NCBI RefSeq assembly: GCF_947487915.1
Contig: NZ_CANKYH010000008.1
Span: 62,001-126,000 of the forward strand
Source: an uncultured Serinicoccus sp.
GTDB lineage: Bacteria; Actinomycetota; Actinomycetes; Actinomycetales; Dermatophilaceae
Length of the DNA stretch: 64,000 bases
Direction of reading: 5' to 3'
Both the position numbers and the translations under genes were made by a program. The notes below the pieces were generated by a model that was not told the DNA's origin, did no database searches, and saw nothing but the letters and a program-made list of their open reading frames with translations. Positions within the stretch are counted from its first letter, which is position 1. Each line of letters begins with the position of its first letter. Of this stretch, positions 29,057 through 37,810 are shown one piece after another.

Positions 29057-32000
29057 CGGACGGTGATCTCGGCCACCCGCACGATCTCACCGTCCGGTCC
29101 GGCGAAGGCCCGGGTGAACCAGAGGATGACGTAGCGCCCGGTCGCCGGGTCGTCGGGGGAGACGGTCCACGTCCCCTCGGCGGAGTCCTCGCTGCCCAGC
29201 TCGGTGGCGCCCTCCAGCGTCGGGGTGTCCGCGACGTAGAGGGTCGCGCCCACGTCGCCCTCCCCGAGGACGACCTCCACCTCGGACACCTCGGTCTCAT
29301 CCCCGAGGTCGAGCACGAGCCCGGTGCCGCTCTTGAGCGAGCCCCAGCCCTCGGACAGGTAGGTGTGCGAGGTCCACTCGGTGCCCTCGTCGCCGTCGAC
29401 GGCCAGCGGCGCCAGGTCGTTGCGCTCGTCGCCGTCGCCCTCGGGGTCGAAGGAGGTGATCCCCTCGATGCTGACGGGCCCCTGCGGTGCGGGCGCCGGC
29501 TCCGCCTGCTCGGTGTCCTGCGGCGGGGCGTCGCTCGTCGCGGCCGCGTCGTCGCCCTCCTCGGGCTGCTGCTCGGTCGGTGAGCTCGTGGCTCCGGCGG
29601 ACCCAGGATCCTCCTCCGAGCCACCGAGGCCGCGCAGGACCCCCCAGCCGAGGAAGATGGCGATAACGAGCAGTGCCAGGGTGATGACCAGGACCATCGC
29701 GGTCTGCGCCCCCGTGCCCCGCTCCTCGGGAAGACCCGCACCGGCACCCGCCGTCGGGCGTGGTGCCTGGGCCGTCGTCGTGGTGCGCGCCTGCTCGGCA
29801 CGGGCCTGGCTCGCCTCACCACCGCGCAGAAGACCGCCCATGGTGTCGTCCGACCGCGCCGGTCGGGCCGCGTCGGGAGCTGCCGTGGACGCCTCCGTGC
29901 GGTAGTAGGGGCGGGGGACCTCGTCGGTGGCGTCCGCGGTCGTGCTGCCGGGCTCCGGGCCACCGGTGGCCGTGCCGTGGGCCGCCGCCCCGGCTGCGGC
30001 GGAGGCACCGGCCGCCCCGCGGAGCGCGTCGTCGGCCTGTCCACCTCGGGGACGGGGCGTGGCGGGGGTGGCCAGCTCCCCCGGAGGCGTTCCCCGCACC
30101 ATCTCCGGTGACCAGGGTGAGAGCTGCCGGACGAGCTCTCCCGGCGTGTGCGGGGCCGCGTGCAGGTCCGCCTCCGAGCCGTGCGCCAGCCGGCACAGGG
30201 CGTCGAGGTCACCGGGGACTCCCGAGACCAGCTCCGAGGGCGCCGGGAGGGTGCCGTCGGCGAGCCTCCGGGCCGGGCGGACGCCCGCCAGGTCCTCGCC
30301 CGGCCACCGGCCGGTGAGGGCGGTGTAGAGCAACGAGACGAGGTCGGCGGAGTCGATGAGCGAGGCCTCGTCCGCGGTCACGTCGTCGGTGCCCTCGAGG
30401 GCCGAGGCGACACCGACACCGGAGACCTTGACGGCGCCCTCGCTGGTGCGCAGGACCGAGTGCGGGTTGAGGTAGAGGTGGTGCAGCCCGCGGCGCCGGG
30501 CCGACTCGAGGGCGGCCGCGCTCTCCCCGACCAGTCGACGAGCCTCCTCCGCCGGGAGCGGATGCTCCTCGACCAGCGAGGCCAAGGACTCCGCCTCGGA
30601 CAACCCCTCCTCGATGATCCAGCAGAGGCCGTCCTCGTCGCCGACGTCCAGGACGCGCACGAGCCGGGGGTCGTCCACCGAGGCGACCCGCCGGGCACCG
30701 TCCAGCACGGCGGCGGCGACCTGCGCCGACGCTCCCTCGGAGGGCAGCACGGTGACGGCGACGAGGCGCCCGAGGGTGCTGTCCTTGGCCGACCAGTACT
30801 CCAGGCCACCGCCCTCGCGCTCCGCCAGCAGCTCGTCGAGGACGTAGCGGTCACCCAGGCGGGTGCCGACCTCGAGCCGATCCATGCTGGTGTCCTCTCC
30901 TGGGCGGGTGCGGTGGTCGTCCCACCCTAGTGTGCCGCGATCCCCCGGCCCGGCTGCTGTCGCCGCGCCGTCCCGGGCCGGTGGATCCGCGGTCGGGCCG
31001 CCTGCCGGCGGCTCCTCCAGCCCGGAGAGCGAGGAGGCGGCGTCCGCGGCCGCGGCGGTGTCGACCCGGACCGGATCGGTGGCGGTGACCGCTGCCGTCG
31101 CCCCGCGGGGGGCGAGCCGGCGTAGCCCCGGGATCCGACGGAGCACGGGCGCGGCCACGTCACCGACCTCACGCACCCCGAAGCGGTGGGCGAGCACGGC
31201 ATACACGACGAGGAAGAGGGTCCCCGCCACCGCCAGGGTCGCCGTCGCGCTGACGAAGGCGTCCACCCCCTGCGGCTGGGTCGAGGTGGGGTCGGGCGGC
31301 GCGCCACGGTCGAGCAGTCGCATGGCCAGCCAGGCGGGGAGGAGTGCCACCAGCGCCGCGGCGGCCGCCCGCAGGTAGGTGGCCCCGGTGGACCGCAGGC
31401 CCAGCGCGGGCAGGCGGCGGCGGGCCGCCCGAAGCCCCAGGACCGCGGCCGTCGTCTGGCCCAGGGCCTGGCCCAGGCCGAGCAGGATGGCCACCCGGGC
31501 CGGCGCGGCGAAGGCGGCGGCCAGGCAGACCACCAGGAGGACCGAGGTGATGGCGACCTGGAAGAGGAACGGCGTGCGGGCGTCCTCGAAGGAGTAGAAG
31601 ACGCGCGAGCACAGCAGGTAGACGCCGTAGGGCACCAGGCCGACCACCATGGCGACGACGATGGCGGCGATGGCGGCGTGCTCGGCGGGGGTGCTGCCGA
31701 AGTAGACGACGCGCACCAGCAGGGGCGCGAAGAGGATCATCCCGAGGGCGATCGGCACCATGGCCGACCCCAGCAGGCGCAGCCCCCGGGAGGTGTGGTC
31801 GGCCATCGCGGTGAGGTCGTCGCGGGCGGCGTCCTTGGACAGGACCGGGTAGATCGCGGTCAGCAGGGACAGCGCGATGAGGGAGTGCGGGAGCACGAAG
31901 AGCGAGAAGGCGTAGGTGTAGGTGATCTTGCCGGGCGCGTCCGGCACCTGGTCGATGACATCGCTGAGCAGGTTGGTGACGACGAGCATCCCGCCCTGCG

Positions 32001-32790
32001 AGACGGCCATGTCGGCCAGCGCCCAGCCGGCCATCACCCCGGCCGTGCCGAGGCCGACCCCCCGCAGACCCCACCGCGGGCGCCACCGGAACCCGGTGGC
32101 GCGGACCGCGGGCACGAGCACCAGCGCCTGGACGACGATGCCGAGCGTCGCCGAGCCGGCCAGCAGCCCGATCATCCCCGGGGTCCAGTCCTGCAGCGGC
32201 AGCGCGCCGGCGTCCGGGTAGCGGCGCATGAAGACGGCGATCCCGGCGATCGCGATGACGTTGGCCAGCGCCGGGCTCCACATGAACGCCGCGAAGCGGT
32301 GGTGGGCCGCCAGGACCTGCCCCATGAGGGTGTGCAGCCCGTAGAAGAGCATCTGCGGGATGCAGAGGTAGGCGAAGACGACCGCCAGCTGCAGCTTGGG
32401 GTCGTCCCAGGCCCAGGACACGGCATACACCTTGGTCACGAGGGGGGCCGCGGCGGTGAACACGACGGTGCCCACCAGCAGGATGACCACCGAGACGGTG
32501 ATGAGCCGGTCGCTGTACTCCTGGCCCTCCCTGCCGCGGGTCATCGCCCGGGTCAGCTGCGGCAGCAGCAGCACGTTGAAGACGCCAGCCGCCAGCAGGA
32601 GGTAGATCGTGTTGGGGATGGTGTTGGCGGTGTCCCACACGCTCCCGGCCGGGGTGAGGACGCCGATGGCGATGCCGAGGAGCGCCATGCGCGCCATCCC
32701 CAGCAGCCGGGAGGCCAACGTGCCGCCCGCCATGATGACGCTGGACCGGGCTAGGGACGAGCTGGACCCGGTGCCGGCGCTGCCGCTCAC
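29053..32790 (-). CDS. murJ: lipid II flippase MurJ fused to a pseudokinase
   Basis: A 1245-residue protein, matching the long actinobacterial form (Rv3910, about 1180). Residues about 15-560 are the MurJ/MviN transporter with 14 membrane helices. About 660-920 is a kinase-like domain, opening RLGDRYVLDELLAE; the catalytic-loop region reads HHLYLNPHSVL and lacks the HRD Asp, so it is a pseudokinase. A single helix follows (about 1075-1095) and an outer discoidin-like domain (about 1110-1245). It flips lipid II; in mycobacteria the pseudokinase domain is phosphorylated by PknB and then binds FhaA. GTG start at 32790 overlaps the DUF6049 stop. Confidence 0.95.
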   Translation of the reverse strand: MSGSAGTGSSSSLARSSVIMAGGTLASRLLGMARMALLGIAIGVLTPAGSVWDTANTIPNTIYLLLAAGVFNVLLLPQLTRAMTRGREGQEYSDRLITVSVVILLVGTVVFTAAAPLVTKVYAVSWAWDDPKLQLAVVFAYLCIPQMLFYGLHTLMGQVLAAHHRFAAFMWSPALANVIAIAGIAVFMRRYPDAGALPLQDWTPGMIGLLAGSATLGIVVQALVLVPAVRATGFRWRPRWGLRGVGLGTAGVMAGWALADMAVSQGGMLVVTNLLSDVIDQVPDAPGKITYTYAFSLFVLPHSLIALSLLTAIYPVLSKDAARDDLTAMADHTSRGLRLLGSAMVPIALGMILFAPLLVRVVYFGSTPAEHAAIAAIVVAMVVGLVPYGVYLLCSRVFYSFEDARTPFLFQVAITSVLLVVCLAAAFAAPARVAILLGLGQALGQTTAAVLGLRAARRRLPALGLRSTGATYLRAAAAALVALLPAWLAMRLLDRGAPPDPTSTQPQGVDAFVSATATLAVAGTLFLVVYAVLAHRFGVREVGDVAAPVLRRIPGLRRLAPRGATAAVTATDPVRVDTAAAADAASSLSGLEEPPAGGPTADPPARDGAATAAGPGDRGTLGWDDHRTRPGEDTSMDRLEVGTRLGDRYVLDELLAEREGGGLEYWSAKDSTLGRLVAVTVLPSEGASAQVAAAVLDGARRVASVDDPRLVRVLDVGDEDGLCWIIEEGLSEAESLASLVEEHPLPAEEARRLVGESAAALESARRRGLHHLYLNPHSVLRTSEGAVKVSGVGVASALEGTDDVTADEASLIDSADLVSLLYTALTGRWPGEDLAGVRPARRLADGTLPAPSELVSGVPGDLDALCRLAHGSEADLHAAPHTPGELVRQLSPWSPEMVRGTPPGELATPATPRPRGGQADDALRGAAGASAAAGAAAHGTATGGPEPGSTTADATDEVPRPYYRTEASTAAPDAARPARSDDTMGGLLRGGEASQARAEQARTTTTAQAPRPTAGAGAGLPEERGTGAQTAMVLVITLALLVIAIFLGWGVLRGLGGSEEDPGSAGATSSPTEQQPEEGDDAAATSDAPPQDTEQAEPAPAPQGPVSIEGITSFDPEGDGDERNDLAPLAVDGDEGTEWTSHTYLSEGWGSLKSGTGLVLDLGDETEVSEVEVVLGEGDVGATLYVADTPTLEGATELGSEDSAEGTWTVSPDDPATGRYVILWFTRAFAGPDGEIVRVAEITVR

Positions 32791-35186
32791 GGAGCTCCCT
32801 CCCGGGCAGGGCCGCCACCCGCGGTCGGGCCCGGGGGCGAGCTGCGCAGCGCCCGCGCCAGGCCGAGGACGAGGACGAGGCCGGCGACGCCTCCCAGGAC
32901 CCAGTAGACCCAGAGGCCGGTGGGCTGGACCCGCACCTCGATCGCGACCGGCTCGCCGAGGGTCGTGCCGTCCGGCGTGCTCAGCTGGGCGATGAGCGTG
33001 GTCTCACCTCGGGTGATGGAGCGCGCGGCCACGGACGCGGTGGCCCGGCTGTCGGGACCGATGTCGACGGGGTCCGGCTGCTGGATGACCTGGAGCCGGC
33101 CGTTCGTCGCGACCAGCTCGAGCGCGACGTCCTCGACGGCGACCCCGAGGTCGTTGACGACGGTGATGCCGATGTCGCCCTGGTTGGTGAGGAAGTTGAT
33201 GGTGCTGGGGGTGACCCAGACCCCGTCCCGGGTGGACTGGATGTCGTCGCGCACCACCGTGCGGGTCTGCAGCCACCCCTCCTCGTGACCCCGCCAGACG
33301 CCCGACCACAGCGTGTCGAGCACCGGCCGCCAGGAGTCCAGCGCCGTCGTGTCCGCGAGCACCACCGCCAGGTCGTCCAGCTGCTCGGCGCTGACGGCCA
33401 GCACCTCCGCGCGCTCGGGGTCGACCGGGCTCGCCGGCGTCCTCAGGTGCTGCACGAGGTCACCGAGCACGGCCTCCTGGGGCCCCTCCCCGGTCAGGCG
33501 CAGCTGCTGGGTGCCCTCCGCCCGGTCCAGCAGGTCCTGGGCCGACACGGACCGCAGCCACGGTGCCTCCCGCCAGCCGTCGCTGAGCTGCTCGAGCACC
33601 TCGGCGCTCGCGGAGGTCCGTCGCGGTGGGGCGACGACGAGCTCGCGCACCTCCGAGGGGTCCTCGAGGTGGGTGCCCAGGGTGTGGGCGAGCAGGTGCT
33701 GGGCGGCGGCGCCCGCGCCCCGCTCCTCGGCCTCCTGCGCACCCTGCGCGACCAGGGCGCTGGTCCAGGAGTCGGCACCGAGGGCGACCAGGTCGCCGGG
33801 ACGCTCCAGCGGGACGGCACCCCGGCGCGGCAGGGCGGCGGAGTCGGCGGTGAGGCTCTCCCGCGGCAGGACCACGACCCGCAGGTCCCCGTCCACGCCC
33901 CGCACCAGTGCCGTCATCTGGGCCATCTCCCCCGGGTCGGGGTCCCCCGCGACCGGCCAGGCCACGTCGTGCCGGCCGGTGCTCAGCACCAGCGGGCCGG
34001 CGGAGGCGGACGGGGCGAACAGGTCGGCCACGACGTCGACGGGGGGCTGGCGGCGGCGGACCAGGTCCAGGTCGGGGTCGTGCCGGGGCAACCACCACAG
34101 CTGGTCGTCGGGCAGCCCGGCCAGCGTGGTGGCCAGGGTCGCGGCCGCGGAACGGACGTCCTCGGCGCCGGCTCCGGACGGGTCGGGCGGCGCGGTCTGC
34201 TCCGGCGCGGTGGTGGTGGCGGAGCCGTCGTCGGGCACGGGGGCCGGGACCGTCTCGTCGGGGGCGGTCGCGTCGGCACCCCCGGTGCTGCCCGGGGCGG
34301 GCGTGGCGGTGGCCGGCGGCTCCGGGGTGGGCGTCGGCGGCTGCTCGACCGTGCCCTCCCGGGGCGTGGAGATCGCCGGTGCCGGCTGCTGGGCGAGCAC
34401 CGTCGCCGGGTCGACGACGAAGGTGGTGCCGGGCACGTCCAGTCCCTCCAACCACCCGGTCAGCGTCGACCCCGGACCGATGGCGGCGGTCCAGGCCTCG
34501 GCGTGCTCGTCGTCGACCGGGCTGAACAGGCCGGGGTCCGCCGGCAGCGTCAGCGGGACCACCCAGGCGGTCTCGAGCGGGTTCTCGATGTCCTCGCGGC
34601 CGGCGCTGGAGAGCGTGGAGCGCAGCTCGGCCCCGGCCGGCGTCCCCGCGGTGTCGTCGTCGTCCTCGGTGGCGCCGATGACGAGAGGGAGCACCCCGGC
34701 GGTGTCCGGCAGGTCCTCGGTGACCGAGCCGGGGACCTCCACCTGGAAGGGGACGGCACCGCTGGCCGGGACGACCGGTCCGACGGTGTCGTCCCCGAGG
34801 ATGAGCTCCGGCCCTCGGGGCAGGTCGCCGTCGAGCCACCGGCCCACCTGGTCCCGCGAGGTCAGCGAGGTCTGGGACAGGGTGGCGGTGAGCGAGGTCA
34901 ACCGGCGCGGCACGGACCCGTGGTTGAGCAGGCGGCCGGTGAGCGTCACGGGCTCACCCGGGACGAGCACGACGGGATCGACCTCGTCCAGCAGCACCGA
35001 CACCTCGGTGGTCTCCGTCGCCGAGGGTGGTGCGGCCGCCACGGCCGCCACGGCCGCCGCAGGACCCCCGAGGGCCCCGCCCAGGGGCGCGAGGACCAGG
35101 CTTGCCCACAACCCGAGAGCGAGGGCCGAGGCGGGCAGGCTCCGGGGACGTGGCGCCCGCTGCGGGCGAGGGGGGATGGTGGTCAA
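32787..35186 (-). CDS. DUF6049 secreted/membrane protein
   Basis: A 799-residue protein with a signal peptide (about 17-50), a large extracytoplasmic region, a C-terminal membrane helix (about 762-784) and a short basic tail. A Pro/Thr-rich stretch (about 285-340) interrupts the outer part. The same gene sits next to murJ in Mycobacterium (Rv3909), so a cell-wall role is likely but unproven. TTG start at 35186, 12 bp after the Nudix stop, with a GAGGGA upstream. Confidence 0.8.
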   Translation of the reverse strand: MTTIPPRPQRAPRPRSLPASALALGLWASLVLAPLGGALGGPAAAVAAVAAAPPSATETTEVSVLLDEVDPVVLVPGEPVTLTGRLLNHGSVPRRLTSLTATLSQTSLTSRDQVGRWLDGDLPRGPELILGDDTVGPVVPASGAVPFQVEVPGSVTEDLPDTAGVLPLVIGATEDDDDTAGTPAGAELRSTLSSAGREDIENPLETAWVVPLTLPADPGLFSPVDDEHAEAWTAAIGPGSTLTGWLEGLDVPGTTFVVDPATVLAQQPAPAISTPREGTVEQPPTPTPEPPATATPAPGSTGGADATAPDETVPAPVPDDGSATTTAPEQTAPPDPSGAGAEDVRSAAATLATTLAGLPDDQLWWLPRHDPDLDLVRRRQPPVDVVADLFAPSASAGPLVLSTGRHDVAWPVAGDPDPGEMAQMTALVRGVDGDLRVVVLPRESLTADSAALPRRGAVPLERPGDLVALGADSWTSALVAQGAQEAEERGAGAAAQHLLAHTLGTHLEDPSEVRELVVAPPRRTSASAEVLEQLSDGWREAPWLRSVSAQDLLDRAEGTQQLRLTGEGPQEAVLGDLVQHLRTPASPVDPERAEVLAVSAEQLDDLAVVLADTTALDSWRPVLDTLWSGVWRGHEEGWLQTRTVVRDDIQSTRDGVWVTPSTINFLTNQGDIGITVVNDLGVAVEDVALELVATNGRLQVIQQPDPVDIGPDSRATASVAARSITRGETTLIAQLSTPDGTTLGEPVAIEVRVQPTGLWVYWVLGGVAGLVLVLGLARALRSSPPGPTAGGGPAREGAP

Positions 35187-35198
35187 CGCCGTGGTCCC

Positions 35199-35684
35199 TC
35201 AGGCGCTCCGGGTGAGTCGGAGCCAGGCCTCCCGGGCGATCCGACGCTCGTTGGGGAAGGTGAGCTTGCGGTGGACCTGGTCCAGCGGGACCCAGATGGC
35301 GTCGATCGCCTCCTGGTCGGGGTCGTTGTCGATGGTGAGACGGCCCCCGGTGGCCTCTAGGAGGTAGTGGTGGACCATCTTGTGGATCCGGTGCGAGGGG
35401 GTGGTGAACCAGTACTCGATCGTGCCCAGGGTGACGAGGACCCGACCCTCGATGCCGGTCTCCTCGGCGACCTCCCGCTCCGCGGTCTGCACCAGCGTCT
35501 CCCCGGGTTCGACGTGACCCTTGGGCAGGCACCACTCGACCCGACCGGACCGGTTGCGGCGCGCGATGATGGCGATCCTCGCCTGCCCCTCGTAGACGTC
35601 GATGACCACACCCCCCGCGGAGGTCTCGTTGACCGACGGCAGCCGTCGCGCGCCATGGTGCTGGCGCGGAGGCGTGGTGGTCAT
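35199..35684 (-). CDS. NUDIX hydrolase
   Basis: A 161-residue hydrolase with an intact Nudix box: GHVEPGETLVQTAEREVAEE followed by TGIEG (about 67-91), giving the metal-binding glutamates. Such enzymes cleave nucleoside diphosphates linked to another group. It begins the operon Nudix, DUF6049, murJ, sigM and is divergent from pcnB, as in Mycobacterium. ATG at 35684 with no Shine-Dalgarno, consistent with a leaderless mRNA. Confidence 0.92.
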   Translation of the reverse strand: MTTTPPRQHHGARRLPSVNETSAGGVVIDVYEGQARIAIIARRNRSGRVEWCLPKGHVEPGETLVQTAEREVAEETGIEGRVLVTLGTIEYWFTTPSHRIHKMVHHYLLEATGGRLTIDNDPDQEAIDAIWVPLDQVHRKLTFPNERRIAREAWLRLTRSA

Positions 35685-35690
35685 CCACCC

Positions 35691-35756
35691 ACTGTAACGA
35701 GTGGGGTCGGCCCGGCCCGGACGACGACCCAGCCCGGCGCGGGGGCCGTCTACCCT
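35691..35756. promoter_or_regulatory. divergent leaderless promoters for Nudix and pcnB
   Basis: Minus strand: TACAGT (35696 to 35691) lies 6 bp before the Nudix ATG at 35684. Plus strand: TACCCT (35751-35756) lies 7 bp before the pcnB ATG at 35764. Both place the start of transcription at or within a base or so of the start codon. Neither gene has a Shine-Dalgarno sequence. -35 boxes are unclear. Confidence 0.55.
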
Positions 35757-35763
35757 AGATCCG

Positions 35764-37245
35764 ATGTCCGCCACCGAGATGACCACCGACGGCGCGCTGC
35801 TCCTGCGCGCCCTGCGCCAGCTGACCCCGGCCATGGGGCTGCTCACCGAGATCGGTGAGCTCTTCGGCACCGCCGGGCACGAGGTGGCGCTCGTCGGAGG
35901 ACCGGTCCGGGACGCCTTCCTCGGCCGGCCCTCCACCGACCTCGACCTCACCACGTCGGCCAGGCCCGAGGAGATCGAGCAGGTGCTGGCCGGCTGGGCC
36001 GACACCACCTGGGACGTCGGTCGCGCCTTCGGCACCATCGGCGCGCGTCGGGGCGGTCACACGCTGGAGTTCACCACCTACCGCGCCGACGCCTACGACG
36101 GTGAGACCCGCAAGCCCGTGGTCGCCTTCGGGACCTCTCTCGAGGAGGACCTCGTCCGCCGCGACTTCCGGGTCAACGCCATGGCCCTGCGCCTGCCCGA
36201 CCTCACGTTCGTCGACCCGCACGGCGGTCTGGCCGACCTGGCCGGACGCCGGTTGCGCACCCCCCACGAGCCCGAGGTGTCCTTCGCCGACGACCCCCTG
36301 CGGATGCTCCGGGCGGCCCGGTTCGCCGCCCAGCTGGGCTTCGGGCCGACGACCGAGGTCCTGGACGCCATGACCGACATGGCCGACCGGCTCTCGATCG
36401 TGTCCGCGGAGCGGGTCCGCGACGAGCTCGTCAAGCTCGTGCTCGCCCCCGACCCCCGCGCCGGGCTCGAGATCCTGGTGACGACCGGGCTCGCCGACCA
36501 CGTGCTGCCCGAGCTGCCCGCCCTGCGGCTGGAGGTCGACGAGCACCACCGCCACAAGGACGTCTACGAGCACAGCCTCATCGTGCTGGAGCAGGCGATC
36601 GGCCTCGAGGACGAGCCGGGGGCGCGGGAGGAGGACCCCGACCGTGTGCCGGGACCGGACCTCGTCCTGCGGCTGGCGGCGCTCCTGCACGACATCGGCA
36701 AGCCCCCCACCCGGCGCTTCGAGCCGGGCGGGGGCGTCAGCTTCCACCACCACGAGGTGGTCGGCGCCAAGATGACCCGCGCCCGGCTGCGGGCCCTGCG
36801 CTTCGACAAGGAGACGGTGCGCGCCGTCACCCGGCTGGTCGAGCTGCACCTGCGCTTCCACGGCTACGGCTCGGGAGAGTGGACGGACGCGGCGGTGCGG
36901 CGCTACGTCACCGACGCCGGGCCGCTCCTGGGCCGGCTGCACAAGCTCACCCGATCGGACTGCACCACCCGGAACCGGCGCAAGGCGGCCCGCCTCTCGG
37001 CGAGCTATGACCACCTCGAGGAGCGCATCGAGCGGCTCCGGGAGGAGGAGGAGCTCAGCGCGGTCCGGCCCGAGCTCGACGGGCACCAGATCGGGGCGAT
37101 CCTCGGCATCCCGCCCGGTCCGCAGCTCGGTCGGGCCTACCAGCACCTCCTCGCGGTGCGGCTGGACCAAGGACCGCTGGGCGAAGAGGGAGCCCGTGCC
37201 GAGCTGCTGAGGTGGTGGGCGGAGCAGGAGACGCCCGGTGGGTAG
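35764..37245 (+). CDS. pcnB: CCA tRNA nucleotidyltransferase
   Basis: A 493-residue class II enzyme. The nucleotidyltransferase domain has LVGGPVRDAFLGR and the metal pair DLDLTT (about 59-64), then RRDFRVNAMA and the DDPLRMLRAARFA motif; an HD domain follows (HDIGKPP, about 310). It adds or repairs CCA at tRNA 3' ends, essential here because neither tRNA in the window encodes CCA. The ATG at 35764 fits a leaderless transcript. It overlaps the next gene by 8 bp. Confidence 0.93.
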   Translation: MSATEMTTDGALLLRALRQLTPAMGLLTEIGELFGTAGHEVALVGGPVRDAFLGRPSTDLDLTTSARPEEIEQVLAGWADTTWDVGRAFGTIGARRGGHTLEFTTYRADAYDGETRKPVVAFGTSLEEDLVRRDFRVNAMALRLPDLTFVDPHGGLADLAGRRLRTPHEPEVSFADDPLRMLRAARFAAQLGFGPTTEVLDAMTDMADRLSIVSAERVRDELVKLVLAPDPRAGLEILVTTGLADHVLPELPALRLEVDEHHRHKDVYEHSLIVLEQAIGLEDEPGAREEDPDRVPGPDLVLRLAALLHDIGKPPTRRFEPGGGVSFHHHEVVGAKMTRARLRALRFDKETVRAVTRLVELHLRFHGYGSGEWTDAAVRRYVTDAGPLLGRLHKLTRSDCTTRNRRKAARLSASYDHLEERIERLREEEELSAVRPELDGHQIGAILGIPPGPQLGRAYQHLLAVRLDQGPLGEEGARAELLRWWAEQETPGG

Positions 37246-37810
37246 GCACCGCCCGGACCGTCGCAGCCACCCCGCACCCCGCCGCTGGACCCACCTCCTC
37301 GCCCGCCTGCCCTGGGTCACCCTGGTGCTGCTGTCGGTGCTCGTCGTCGGCACCGCCGAGCTCGTGCAGCCGCGGACCTACGCGGCGAGCACGACGCTGA
37401 CCGCACCGACGGAGCGCGCCGCCGACCAGCTGTCCGTGCAGCTCACCGACCCGGCCCTGCGACCTGAGGTCGAGCGGGCCGTGGAGCTGGACCCCGAGCT
37501 GTCCGGCAGCGTGCGGCTCGCGGTCCGGCACGAGGCCGAGGACCGCCAGGTGCACCTCGAGGCCACGGCGCCCGACCCGAGGCTGGCGGCGCTCGCCGCG
37601 GACACCGCGGCGGCCCTCACGGTGCAGGAGCGCGCCGACGGCACCGAGCTGACCCACGGGGCGCGGGTCCCCACGGAGCCCGTCGACGACCGGGGTCTCC
37701 TGTGGCTCCTCGTCGCGGCCGGGCTGCTGGCGGTGGCCGTGCGCGTCGAGGCCGCCCACCGGGCGTGGCTCGGTGACCAACCGTCGCCGCAGCCCTCGGG
37801 GGTCGCGTGA
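37238..37810 (+). CDS. Wzz/chain-length-like membrane protein
   Basis: A 190-residue protein with two membrane helices (about 24-42 and 155-173) around an extracytoplasmic segment, the topology of polysaccharide chain-length regulators, though shorter and without a tyrosine-kinase domain. The sequence YAASTTLTAPTERAADQL after helix 1 is typical of the Wzz-like start. GTG at 37238 overlaps the pcnB stop; its own stop overlaps the acyltransferase GTG (37807-37810), so the two are probably made together. Confidence 0.55.
   Translation: MGRHRPDRRSHPAPRRWTHLLARLPWVTLVLLSVLVVGTAELVQPRTYAASTTLTAPTERAADQLSVQLTDPALRPEVERAVELDPELSGSVRLAVRHEAEDRQVHLEATAPDPRLAALAADTAAALTVQERADGTELTHGARVPTEPVDDRGLLWLLVAAGLLAVAVRVEAAHRAWLGDQPSPQPSGVA

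Noticed and set aside
26285..29134. A 949-codon plus-strand frame opposite trxB and sigM
   Set aside because: Same artefact: the minus strand carries well-defined genes over its whole length.
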